Assembly: GCA_016712225.1 (NCBI GenBank)
Contig: JADJRL010000003.1
Location: forward strand, 2,183,501 to 2,247,500
DNA from: Candidatus Defluviibacterium haderslevense
Lineage (GTDB): Bacteria > Bacteroidota > Bacteroidia > Chitinophagales > Saprospiraceae
Direction of reading: 5' to 3'
Length of the DNA: 64,000 nt
Shown here: positions 31,285-39,388 of the stretch, piece by piece
How the letters are laid out: every line of letters starts with the position of its first letter
Numbering within the stretch: the first letter of the stretch is position 1
Notes under the pieces: generated by a model
Told to the model about the DNA's origin: nothing
The model's database searches: none
The model's input: the letters and a program-made list of their open reading frames with translations, nothing else
Position numbers and translations under genes: made by a program

Positions 31285-31899
31285 TTATTGCGCTTCTGCT
31301 ACGACCTCGGTAACTTCAGGGACCATTCGTTTAAGAAGACCTTCGATACCGGCTTTTAAGGTAACTGTGGATGATGGGCAGCCGCTGCAAGAGCCTTGCA
31401 TCATTACGGTAACAACGCCGTTTTGATAAGATTTGAATTCAATATTACCGCCGTCCATTTCAACTGCAGGGCGGACGTAATGAATGATGATTTCTTTGAT
31501 ACGTTTTACCAATTCTGCATCGGAATCTGAATAGGTTATATCTGAGGATGCTTCGCGTTTTTGTTCCACAAAAGCTTCGTAAGTATCTTTTACAATTTCG
31601 CGGTCGGTTTCAAGATATTTTTTAATAAAATCCTTCGTTTGTACCATGATTTCTTGCCAGTCAAAATCCGGTTTTTTGGTAATGGTGACAAAATTATTGG
31701 AGATATATATGCCTTGTACAAATTCTAAATGGAACAATTCTGTAGCTAATAATGACCAGTTTTCTGCCTCCGCCACATTCTTAAATTCTGCAATCCCTCG
31801 GTAGAGCATTCTATTAGAGACAAATTTCAAAGTCTCCGGATTGGGAGTTTGTTCTGTATAAAGCAAAACGTGAGGTTTAGATTCCGTAGTCGATTCCAT
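31285..31899 (-). CDS. nfu: NfuA/NifU-like iron-sulfur scaffold or carrier protein
   Basis: The 204-aa protein has an Nfu N-terminal domain (about 10-100; TEQTPNPETLKFV, a hallmark of this domain) and a NifU C-terminal domain (about 128-200) with the cluster-binding motif GSCSGCPSS, cysteines 171 and 174. Family knowledge: it binds a [4Fe-4S] cluster at a dimer interface through the CxxC pair and passes it to apo-proteins in the cytoplasm. The ATG start at 31899 fits the N-terminal domain. Mfd lies 84 bp upstream on the same strand, so the two may share a transcript, although no functional link is known. The length is normal for bacterial two-domain Nfu proteins. Confidence 0.93.
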   Translation of the reverse strand: MESTTESKPHVLLYTEQTPNPETLKFVSNRMLYRGIAEFKNVAEAENWSLLATELFHLEFVQGIYISNNFVTITKKPDFDWQEIMVQTKDFIKKYLETDREIVKDTYEAFVEQKREASSDITYSDSDAELVKRIKEIIIHYVRPAVEMDGGNIEFKSYQNGVVTVMMQGSCSGCPSSTVTLKAGIEGLLKRMVPEVTEVVAEAQ

Positions 31900-31983
31900 G
31901 GCTAAATCATTTATTGGTAGACAATTTTAATTTCATTTTGTTCATGTTTCCATGAAAATATAAATGGAACAAACGATCCTAAA

Positions 31984-34900
31984 TTATTTATTTTCAAGGG
32001 ATTGGATCACTTGTTGGTGGATGTCTGCAAGTAAAGTTTTGGCTCTTAGGAGGGATTTAATATGTTCTTTGATCAATATTAAATTGTTAGTGGATTGTTT
32101 CAAAACAAATGGAAATTCTGTTTTATCAGAGCCAATTACCTTTAAAAGATGTTGGAAATATGGGGATTCAAAATAGGGTGAATTGGGAATGGATATAAAA
32201 AAGGCCTGAAGTTTTTTCTTCTTGATGACGACCCGTTCGAAGCCCATTTCTTTGGCGATCCACCGCACACGCAATCCTTCAAAGAGTTCGAATACAGAAC
32301 TAGGAATAGGTCCGAACCGATCTAATAATTCGGTAGAAAATTTTTCAATTCCCGATTCCTGATCTATTTTATCCAATTGTTGATACAGATTCAATCGCTC
32401 CTGAATATTGCTCACATAAGAATCAGGAATATACATATCTGCATCTGAGTCTATGGTGACATCTCTGACAAAAACTTTGACTTTCTTTTTGTCTTCATCA
32501 AATAATTCTGCAAAATCTGTTTCTTTTAATTCCTGAATGGTGTCTTCAAGTATTCGTTGGTATGTTTCGTAACCTATGTCTGTAATGAATCCGCTTTGTT
32601 CGCCTCCCAATAAATTACCAGCACCTCGTATATCCAGATCACGCATAGAAATATTAAACCCACTTCCCAGGTCAGTAAATTCTTCTAGGGTTTTTAATCT
32701 TTTACGAGCTTCAACAGTTAAGGTGGATGATGGTGGTGCGAATAAATAACAATAAGCTTTTCTATTCGACCTGCCGACACGACCTCTTAACTGATGTAGA
32801 TCACTTAGTCCGAAGTTCTGAGCATTATTAATGATGATGGTATTGGCATTTGGAATATCCAATCCCGTCTCAATAATATTCGTACACACGAGAACATCAA
32901 ACTTGTGTTCAATAAATCCCATGAGCACTTGTTCTAAATTATTGGCTTCCATCTGGCCATGTGCTGATGCCACTTCGACATCAGGACAAAGTCTTCGGAT
33001 CATTTCTGTTATTTCGCCAAGGTTTTTTACTCTATTGTGTACAAAAAATACCTGACCACCTCTATATACTTCATTTAATATGGCGTCTTTAATTAATTCA
33101 TCATTGAATACTCTTCGTTCGGTATGTATGGGTTGACGATTCGGTGGTGGTGTGTTGATAACACTCAGATCGCGAGCAGCCATTAATGAAAACTGTAATG
33201 TTCTTGGAATCGGTGTAGCAGTAAGTGTAAGTGTATCCACGTTAACTTTAAATTGTCGCAATCGTTCTTTGGAGGCGACCCCAAATTTTTGTTCTTCATC
33301 AATGATTAATAATCCAAGATCTTTAAAGGCAGTTTTTTTATTTAATAAGGAATGTGTGCCAATGATAATTTCTAGAGAACCAGCTTCAAGTTTTTTAAGA
33401 ATTAACGTTTTTTCTTTTGCTGTTCTAAATCTTGAGACATAATCGATATCGATCGGAAATTCTTTAAGCCTGTCTGATAAAGTGCGATAGTGTTGCATTG
33501 CCAATATGGTAGTAGGTACAAGTATTGCAACTTGTTTTCCGTCCTGAACACATTTGAATGCAGCGCGAATGGCTACCTCAGTTTTTCCAAATCCTACATC
33601 ACCACAGATGAGACGATCCATGGGATATTCTTTTTCCATATCCGCTTTGACATCTTGTGTAGCCTTATATTGATCGGGGGTGTCTTCATAAATGAAGGAT
33701 GCCTCAAGTTCTGCTTGAAGATAATTATCCGGCGAAAAAGCAAAACCTTTAGAAGCTTTTCTAGCAGCATAAAGTTTGATTAATTCTTTGGCAATATCCT
33801 TGACTTTTTGTTTGGTTCTAGCCTTGAGTACTTTCCAGGTGTCGGAACCTAATTTATGCACTGCGGGTTCTGTTCCTTCCTGACCTACGTATTTAGAAAT
33901 TTTGTGTAATGAGTGAATACTAACATATAAAATATCATCATTTCTATAAATGAGTCGGACCGCTTCCTGCAGCTGATCATTAACATTTATTTTTTCCAAT
34001 CCTGCAAATCGTCCTATGCCATGATCCAAGTGTGTAACATAATCTCCGGGTTGTAATTCGCGCAGTATTTTTAGGGACACGGCTTGGTTGGAATTCAAGC
34101 CCTGCTTGATTTTGTATCCATGAAATCGGGCAAATATCTGGTGGTCTGTAAAGCAAGCTAATTTTAGATCTTCATCGATAAATCCTTCTCTCAAAGATAC
34201 AATAGCGGATTGAAAATGAACATCAGCTTTTAGATCTTCAAAAATATTATAAAACCGCTCTATCTGTTTTGAATTGCTCGTACAAATGTAGTTTGTGAAA
34301 CCTTTAGAGTCAAAATCATTTAATGATTCAATGAGCAAGTTAAAATTTTTATTAATACTGGGCTGTGGTTTGCTGTTGACTTGAAGGTGATGAAGTGGTT
34401 CTTGTATCGTTGGTTTTGTTCCAAAATAAACTTGCGAAAATTTTTTTAATTCACTTATAATAGTTTGAGGATATACGAAAGCCCGATCACGTATCATGCT
34501 CACGAGGCGATCTTCTTCATAATGCAACATTTTTTCGCCAAACTTTTCCGCAGATTCGAAACTTATTTGAAGTCTATCCAATAGATTTAGATCATCTTTG
34601 ATCCAGATGACGGTATCTTCAGAAAGCAATTCAAACAAACTCAGTTTTTCGTTATTTTCATAATCTGAATTGACATTAGGTATTATCGTGAATTTACCGA
34701 TTTTTTGTATTGATAATTGAGATTGTGTGTCAAACGTTCGGATGGTTTCTACCACGATGTCATCCAATTCAATTCGGTAGGGCAAATCACTGGCGAATGA
34801 AAAAAGATCTACGATGCCACCTCGTAATGAAAATTGTCCAGGTTCATAAACAAAATCTACACGTTCAAATCCATATTGAACGAGTTTGTCTATGGTGTGA

Positions 34901-35364
34901 TCCATGTCGATGACTTCACCCGTGACGAATTCTATTCGGGCAATATCAAGTTCCTTGTTGGAAACCATTTTTTCAAATAAAGCTTCGGGATAGCTTACGA
35001 CGATATGTTTGGTTTCAGAAAACAACTTATCTATTGATTCAATTCTTTGCTGGACTTGAAACGGATCTATTTCTTCAAAAAACAGTGGACGTTTAAAAGA
35101 ATCTGGAAAAAAACTAAGATTGGTTTTGGGTAAAAACTGCTCCAAGTCATTTAAAAAGTATGCAGCATCTTCTTTGTCATTGGCAATGATCAAGATTCTT
35201 TGAGCATGTTGAGCTAAGCATCCCATTGCTAAAAAAGCGTCTCGTGAACCTGACAATCCCTGAATCCAAATTCGATTCTTGTTTAATTCATGAACCATTC
35301 GATTCAATTCACGGGCTTGTGAATCTTTTAAGAAGAAGGAATCTAATGGTAATATGTCGTTCAC
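31984..35364 (-). CDS. mfd: Transcription-repair coupling factor Mfd
   Basis: The 1126-aa protein has the full Mfd order: a UvrB-like N-terminal region (about 1-330; PGQFSLRGGIVDLF), a CarD/RNA-polymerase-interaction domain (about 440-540; LQPGDYVTHLDHGIGRF), a RecG-like helicase with Walker A GFGKTE (about 590) and DEEQ box (about 688), motif III TATPIPRTL, motif VI QLRGRVGRSNR, and a TRCF C-terminal domain. Family knowledge: it releases stalled RNA polymerase from DNA lesions and recruits UvrA. The start used is GTG at 35364; no upstream ATG fits. A CAAAATTA just upstream on the plus strand (35372-35379) reads as TAATTTTG on the gene's strand, but it is so close that a slightly downstream start is possible. 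The gene is complete, with no sign of damage. Confidence 0.96.
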   Translation of the reverse strand: MNDILPLDSFFLKDSQARELNRMVHELNKNRIWIQGLSGSRDAFLAMGCLAQHAQRILIIANDKEDAAYFLNDLEQFLPKTNLSFFPDSFKRPLFFEEIDPFQVQQRIESIDKLFSETKHIVVSYPEALFEKMVSNKELDIARIEFVTGEVIDMDHTIDKLVQYGFERVDFVYEPGQFSLRGGIVDLFSFASDLPYRIELDDIVVETIRTFDTQSQLSIQKIGKFTIIPNVNSDYENNEKLSLFELLSEDTVIWIKDDLNLLDRLQISFESAEKFGEKMLHYEEDRLVSMIRDRAFVYPQTIISELKKFSQVYFGTKPTIQEPLHHLQVNSKPQPSINKNFNLLIESLNDFDSKGFTNYICTSNSKQIERFYNIFEDLKADVHFQSAIVSLREGFIDEDLKLACFTDHQIFARFHGYKIKQGLNSNQAVSLKILRELQPGDYVTHLDHGIGRFAGLEKINVNDQLQEAVRLIYRNDDILYVSIHSLHKISKYVGQEGTEPAVHKLGSDTWKVLKARTKQKVKDIAKELIKLYAARKASKGFAFSPDNYLQAELEASFIYEDTPDQYKATQDVKADMEKEYPMDRLICGDVGFGKTEVAIRAAFKCVQDGKQVAILVPTTILAMQHYRTLSDRLKEFPIDIDYVSRFRTAKEKTLILKKLEAGSLEIIIGTHSLLNKKTAFKDLGLLIIDEEQKFGVASKERLRQFKVNVDTLTLTATPIPRTLQFSLMAARDLSVINTPPPNRQPIHTERRVFNDELIKDAILNEVYRGGQVFFVHNRVKNLGEITEMIRRLCPDVEVASAHGQMEANNLEQVLMGFIEHKFDVLVCTNIIETGLDIPNANTIIINNAQNFGLSDLHQLRGRVGRSNRKAYCYLFAPPSSTLTVEARKRLKTLEEFTDLGSGFNISMRDLDIRGAGNLLGGEQSGFITDIGYETYQRILEDTIQELKETDFAELFDEDKKKVKVFVRDVTIDSDADMYIPDSYVSNIQERLNLYQQLDKIDQESGIEKFSTELLDRFGPIPSSVFELFEGLRVRWIAKEMGFERVVIKKKKLQAFFISIPNSPYFESPYFQHLLKVIGSDKTEFPFVLKQSTNNLILIKEHIKSLLRAKTLLADIHQQVIQSLENK

Positions 35365-35584
35365 GGGACTGCAAAATTAAAGTAAGCAAGGCAATAAATG
35401 GTTATAATTTTTAGGATTGGTGAATACTTTGAGGTGTATTATGGCTTAAAATGGATAAAGTTAAATATCAAGGCTATATTCGGTACTTCTTGTCAAACGC
35501 AAAATGAATAAGTAATAAAAAAGTCATTTGGGTTCTTTGGCATTCTTTCAAAGTTATAAAACTTATTTAAATGGGTAACTTTTT

Positions 35585-35610
35585 GTTCTTTTTTCATGAA
35601 AAAAAAGAAC
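35585..35610. repeat. AT-rich palindrome at the edge of the inverted-repeat element
   Basis: GTTCTTTTTTCATG followed by A(8)GAAC forms a near-perfect hairpin just left of the long inverted repeat. The A/T run could also work as a bidirectional terminator. Confidence 0.6.
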
Positions 35611-35619
35611 CAAAAATTC

Positions 35620-35824
35620 TAGGCTGTAAGGTCTAAGCCTAAAATGATTCCATAAAACCTAAATTCAAAAAACTCGCCTTAGGCATTTTATAAATTTCTT
35701 GGCATTACACTAGCTCAGCTCGCATTTATGTTCCATTCTTTACATTCTGTTGAGCTCATACAGTTTTGAATTTTTAACGGTTTCATTCCATCATTTTTTA
35801 ACGGCTTACCCCTTAAGGCCGGTC
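35620..35824. repeat. Long imperfect inverted repeat (MITE/REP-like element)
   Basis: The left arm (about 35620-35675, with GGCTGTAAGGTCTAAGCC then AAAATGATTCCATAAAACC and AAATTCAAAA) matches the reverse complement of the right arm (about 35752-35824, with GAATTTTTAACGGTTTCATT and ACGGCTTACCCCTTAAGGCC) over more than 50 bp with small gaps. A transcript would fold into one long hairpin. I recall similar hairpin elements beginning AAAAGAACCAAAAA and ending GGCCGGTCC in other Bacteroidota genomes, and infer a dispersed non-coding repeat. No transposase is nearby. Confidence 0.6.
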
Positions 35825-36209
35825 CAAATTTCTATTACAACTCATTTACATCACATATTACTAGAATTTAGTTTGCGAACAAGCCCAACAGATGTCGCGT
35901 TATACTTGAACTGGGAAAGTAGTTCTGATGATTTTCAAATGTTTTAACCAAATTGATTTGTCTTCCATCATGGAATGATCATCAAGTCTAGTATAATTTT
36001 TGAAAATAGAATTGAACGGGTTACAAGGATTTACAATAGCCCAACTGGATTAAAATAAGGCCTTTAAACACAGCTTTATATATATGTAATGGACTATAAG
36101 TTATGACTAGGAATGAAGAACTTATAGCCTCAGCTCATACCTATTCAGAATGCCCAACAGACGTGGATCTTGGATCATTTCAATAAATGCCTATAAATAT
36201 TTTTTTAAT

Positions 36210-36233
36210 ACGTAAATATGTTCATCTTTACGT
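36210..36233 (+). promoter_or_regulatory. Operator-like inverted repeat before the SET/ATP-grasp operon
   Basis: ACGTAAA (36210-36216) and TTTACGT (36227-36233) are perfect inverted 7-bp half-sites with a 10-bp spacer, ending 12 bp before the ATG at 36246. The spacing suits a dimeric DNA-binding regulator, or a short leader hairpin. No regulator gene is adjacent. Confidence 0.45.
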
Positions 36234-36245
36234 GAAATTTTGGAA

Positions 36246-36743
36246 ATGAAAGAATTCATACTAACCGCTGATTTAAACTGGGAGCACATCGGCTATTTCG
36301 AACATTTGGAATTGAGAAAAGCTAAGGAGACTGGTGGCTTGGGTTTATTTGCAAGTATAGATTTTAAACCCAATGAAAAGATCTGTTCTTTTTCAGCAAG
36401 AGAAGTGGTTCAAACTCCAAATTATTTAACTGTTCAATTGGATGATCAGCGTCATATCCTACTGTTTCCTGAACATCTGCAATACATAAATCACAGTTGT
36501 GCACCTACTGTTTTTTTTGATACGGAGCGTATGGAGTTAATCAGCCTTGATCATTTAGTGGCTGGAACCGAATTAACTTTCTTTTATCCATCCACAGAAT
36601 GGGACATGAATCAAAGTTTTGTTTGCAATTGTGGTGCAGAGAAGTGTCAAAAATTTATTTCCGGAGCAGCTGGTTTAGATAAAAATATTTTAAAAGAGTA
36701 TAAGTTGAATCCATTTATTAAAAATAAATTAGGTGAATTATAA
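36246..36743 (+). CDS. Small SET-domain protein (putative lysine methyltransferase)
   Basis: The 165-aa cytoplasmic protein is almost entirely a SET domain. It has a GLGLFA segment (SAM-binding GxG region, about 33-38), the INHSC-A-P-T motif at residues 81-88 (N82, H83, C85), TELTFFY (the ELT-x-x-Y strand that carries the catalytic tyrosine) and a cysteine-rich post-SET-like end (CNCGAEKC). SET enzymes transfer methyl groups from S-adenosylmethionine, usually to protein lysines. I chose ATG 36246 over TTG 36240. The next gene starts inside this one (11-bp overlap), so translation is probably coupled. No substrate can be deduced; a free-standing SET enzyme beside two ATP-grasp ligases suggests joint modification of a peptide, protein or small product. 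An operator-like inverted repeat lies 12 bp upstream. Confidence 0.85.
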   Translation: MKEFILTADLNWEHIGYFEHLELRKAKETGGLGLFASIDFKPNEKICSFSAREVVQTPNYLTVQLDDQRHILLFPEHLQYINHSCAPTVFFDTERMELISLDHLVAGTELTFFYPSTEWDMNQSFVCNCGAEKCQKFISGAAGLDKNILKEYKLNPFIKNKLGEL

Positions 36744-37821
36744 TATAAAATTTGATTCATATAAAATTTGGGTTCTTGCACCAGGATTAGAGACAGAAGA
36801 TGAAAACTTAGCCTATTATTATGATTTTAGTCAAAGTATAGCAGAATATACCAAAGTATTTAATGATTTGAATCTGGAATGGGAGTGGATCACTGTTTAT
36901 CATAACACAATCATTGCTACGATCCAGCTAATCGTTCAGTCCGATTCAAATAAAATTCCCTTGGTCATTAATTTATGTGATGGTGATGATACCAATGAAG
37001 TTCCTGGAATTGATGTTATTTATGAATTAGAAAAGTATGGATTAATTTATACAGGAGCCCAAGATTATTTTTACAAAATCACGACTTCTAAAATACCAAT
37101 GAAACATCAATTTGATTTAGCTCAAATTCCTAATGCTGCTTGGGAGGTCATAGATTCTGATGGAAAAAATATTCCTAGAATATTTGATCGATTGGGTAGA
37201 CCTTTAATTATTAAACCTGCAGTATCAGGAGGAAGTATAGGATTGGGTATTAAAAATGTGGTTGATAATGAGGATGATTGTAGAGAACAATTATTGCGTA
37301 TTCAAAATGGATATCGAGGGTGGAAACTCGATAGTGGAGGAGTATTTGCAGAAAAATTTATAATAGGTCAGGAGTTCACCACATTTTTAGTTGGATCTTA
37401 TCTTAAACCTGAAGAAATTATTTTTTATACACCAATAGAAAGAGTATTTAATCAGGAAATACCTGTTACTGAACAGTTTCTTTCATTTGATCGATTGTGG
37501 GAAACCTATGAAGAGGAAATGCCACTCGAACAAGACGCGTTTTTATTTAATTATGTCAAACCTGAAGAGCAGCTTATTCCTATCTTAAAGAAATTAAGTA
37601 TTGATGCATTCATAGCACTAAAAGGAACAGGATATACCCGGATTGATTTTCGCAGAGAGGCAGCAAGTGGGCGTTTTTTTGTATTAGAAGCAAATGCTCA
37701 ATGTGGGATAAGTGAAGATGAAAACTTTACCTCTATAGGAGCTATCTTGCGTGTATCGAATATAAGTTTTACAGCATTAGTTTGTGATATTATGGAAGAA
37801 GCAATACGACGAAATCAATGA
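36733..37821 (+). CDS. ATP-grasp ligase, D-Ala-D-Ala-ligase-like
   Basis: The 362-aa protein with a GTG start overlaps the SET gene by 11 bp. The N-terminal part resembles Ddl enzymes (NLCDGDD at about residue 80, IDVIYELEKYGLIYTG). The central ATP-grasp part holds the nucleotide lysine (LIIKPAVSGGSIGLG) and an AEKFIIGQEF strand. The C-terminal metal ligands are intact: D305 in YTRIDF, then E319 and N321 in LEANAQ. Family knowledge: such enzymes activate a carboxylate as an acyl phosphate and join it to an amine. It is too divergent, and in too unusual a context, to be the housekeeping cell-wall Ddl. I infer an amide- or peptide-forming enzyme in a modification or small-peptide pathway. Its stop codon overlaps the ATG of the next gene. 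Confidence 0.85.
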   Translation: MNYNIKFDSYKIWVLAPGLETEDENLAYYYDFSQSIAEYTKVFNDLNLEWEWITVYHNTIIATIQLIVQSDSNKIPLVINLCDGDDTNEVPGIDVIYELEKYGLIYTGAQDYFYKITTSKIPMKHQFDLAQIPNAAWEVIDSDGKNIPRIFDRLGRPLIIKPAVSGGSIGLGIKNVVDNEDDCREQLLRIQNGYRGWKLDSGGVFAEKFIIGQEFTTFLVGSYLKPEEIIFYTPIERVFNQEIPVTEQFLSFDRLWETYEEEMPLEQDAFLFNYVKPEEQLIPILKKLSIDAFIALKGTGYTRIDFRREAASGRFFVLEANAQCGISEDENFTSIGAILRVSNISFTALVCDIMEEAIRRNQ

Positions 37822-39260
37822 TGAAAATTTGTGTGTTACAGGCAGATTATGGGAGCTCAAAAGTGGATTATCAATATTTTGACCCAAAAAGAGATTTATC
37901 AGGTTTAATACCAGATGCTCATTTTGATCATGTTTTTTTAAATAAGTTAACTTGCTACAGACAACTTAAAGAATTGTCATATCAACAGTACGACATCTTT
38001 GTCAACCTGTGTGAAGGATATTTGGAGTGGGATATTCCATCCATTGACGTCATCTACAGCTTAGAATTATTGGATTTACCATTTACAGGACCTACCACCA
38101 AGCTGTATGATCCACCCAAAGATCTTATGAAATATGTAGCTTATTGTGAAGGAATAAAAACGCCAGCCTATTTGAAAATAAATCGTCAGGCAGATATTCA
38201 AAAAATAGTTGACACTTTAAGGTTTCCAATGTTTGTCAAACCTTTGAAAGCAGGTGATAGTCTTGGGATAGACGATCATTCTAAAGTAAATGATGTGAAT
38301 GCATTAAAAAATAAAATTAATGCCTTACTATTAGAATATGATGATATACTTATTGAAGAGTATATTGATGGGAGAGAATTTACAGTCTTGGTAGCCGGGA
38401 ATTCAGATCATGAAAAAGAATGTATTTGTTACCAACCTGTGGAGTATATATTTCCCGAACATTTTGAATTTAAAACCTATGCATTGAAGACTTCAGAATT
38501 ACATCCTGAGTCTAATAAAGTATGTGAAGATTCCTATTTAAATGAAGCTTTGAAGAATGCAGCCTCCCGAATATTTAAAGCGTTTAATGGAGTTGGTTAT
38601 GGGCGATTGGATTTCAGGGTTACGCCACAGGGAGAAATTTATTTTTTGGAAATTAATTTTACCTGTTCTGTTTTTTATTCAGATGGGTATGAAGGGTCGG
38701 CTGATTATATTTTGAAATTCGATGGTATAGGCCAGTCCGGTTTTCTAAGGCATATTATTGAAGAAGGAATGGCGCGACATAAGCGTAAAACAAAACGGTA
38801 TGAAATGCAGGGTAATGCCATTTCAGGGTTTGGAATTTATGCTAAGTCTGCCTATACCAATGGTGAAATTATTTTTAGAGGTGAAGAGCGTACGCAAAGA
38901 ATTGTTACCAAAAGATATGTGAATCAACATTGGAATGAAAGTGACCAACGATATTTTAGACAGTATGCTTATCCCTTAAGTGATGAGGTGTATTGTCTAT
39001 GGGATGAAGAGCCTACAGAATGGGCTCCCCAGAATCATAGTTGTGAACCCAACACAAGATATGATGGCTTAAATGTTATTGCGATTCGGGATATAGCACC
39101 CCATGAAGAGTTGACTTTGGATTATTCCGATTTTTTGGATGATCAGGCTGAAGCATTTAATTGTCGTTGTAATAGCGTCCATTGTAAAGGAATGATTCGA
39201 GGTGTTAAAAACAATTCAGTAACCAGTCGCGAGCAAAAAGCAAATACTCAAAATACATAA
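37818..39260 (+). CDS. Fusion protein: D-Ala-D-Ala-ligase-like ATP-grasp plus C-terminal SET domain
   Basis: The 480-aa protein starts at ATG 37818, overlapping the previous stop. Residues about 1-315 form a second, distinct Ddl-like ATP-grasp enzyme (NLCEGYLEWDIPSIDVIYSL, FPMFVKPLKAG, LIEEYIDGREFTVLVAG) with intact metal ligands D265 (GRLDF), E278 and N280 (LEINF). Residues about 328-465 form a SET domain: SGFGIYAKSAY, NHSCEPN at 406-412, EELTLDYSDF, then post-SET-like cysteines (CRCNSVHC). The two folds have unrelated chemistry, ligation and methyl transfer, so fusion strongly implies the same substrate or consecutive steps. The order SET, ATP-grasp, ATP-grasp-SET with overlapping ends forms one operon. 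Both domains keep their key residues, so neither is a relic. The substrate is unknown, and no precursor-peptide gene is seen nearby. Confidence 0.87.
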   Translation: MMKICVLQADYGSSKVDYQYFDPKRDLSGLIPDAHFDHVFLNKLTCYRQLKELSYQQYDIFVNLCEGYLEWDIPSIDVIYSLELLDLPFTGPTTKLYDPPKDLMKYVAYCEGIKTPAYLKINRQADIQKIVDTLRFPMFVKPLKAGDSLGIDDHSKVNDVNALKNKINALLLEYDDILIEEYIDGREFTVLVAGNSDHEKECICYQPVEYIFPEHFEFKTYALKTSELHPESNKVCEDSYLNEALKNAASRIFKAFNGVGYGRLDFRVTPQGEIYFLEINFTCSVFYSDGYEGSADYILKFDGIGQSGFLRHIIEEGMARHKRKTKRYEMQGNAISGFGIYAKSAYTNGEIIFRGEERTQRIVTKRYVNQHWNESDQRYFRQYAYPLSDEVYCLWDEEPTEWAPQNHSCEPNTRYDGLNVIAIRDIAPHEELTLDYSDFLDDQAEAFNCRCNSVHCKGMIRGVKNNSVTSREQKANTQNT

Positions 39261-39388
39261 AAGTATGATTTGAGATATTCGGTGTGAGTGATTTTAGGTG
39301 ACTGTGTTTAAAATCAATTTTACACTGAGTGCTTAGTTGTATACTAGACTATTTAGAAGCAAAATAAATGTACTAAAAATAGTTAATT

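Larger units (their letters stand above)
35365..36245. other. Intergenic region, 881 bp, with inverted-repeat element
   Basis: The region holds a small palindrome (35585-35610), a long imperfect inverted repeat (35620-35824) and an operator-like inverted repeat (36210-36233). A 65-codon open frame at 35750-35947 falls mainly on the right arm of the long repeat and beyond, and has no protein-like features. I see no supportable gene. Confidence 0.6.

Noticed and set aside
31964..35414. Plus-strand open frames opposite mfd
   Set aside because: They lie antisense to a clearly conserved gene and show no independent evidence.
35750..35947. 65-codon open frame in the intergenic region
   Set aside because: It overlaps the right arm of a long inverted repeat and lacks a start context, codon pattern or domain.
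36733..37821. Housekeeping D-alanine-D-alanine ligase (ddl)
   Set aside because: Motifs are Ddl-like, but operon context with SET genes and a second related ATP-grasp gene argues for a different substrate, so no gene symbol is given.
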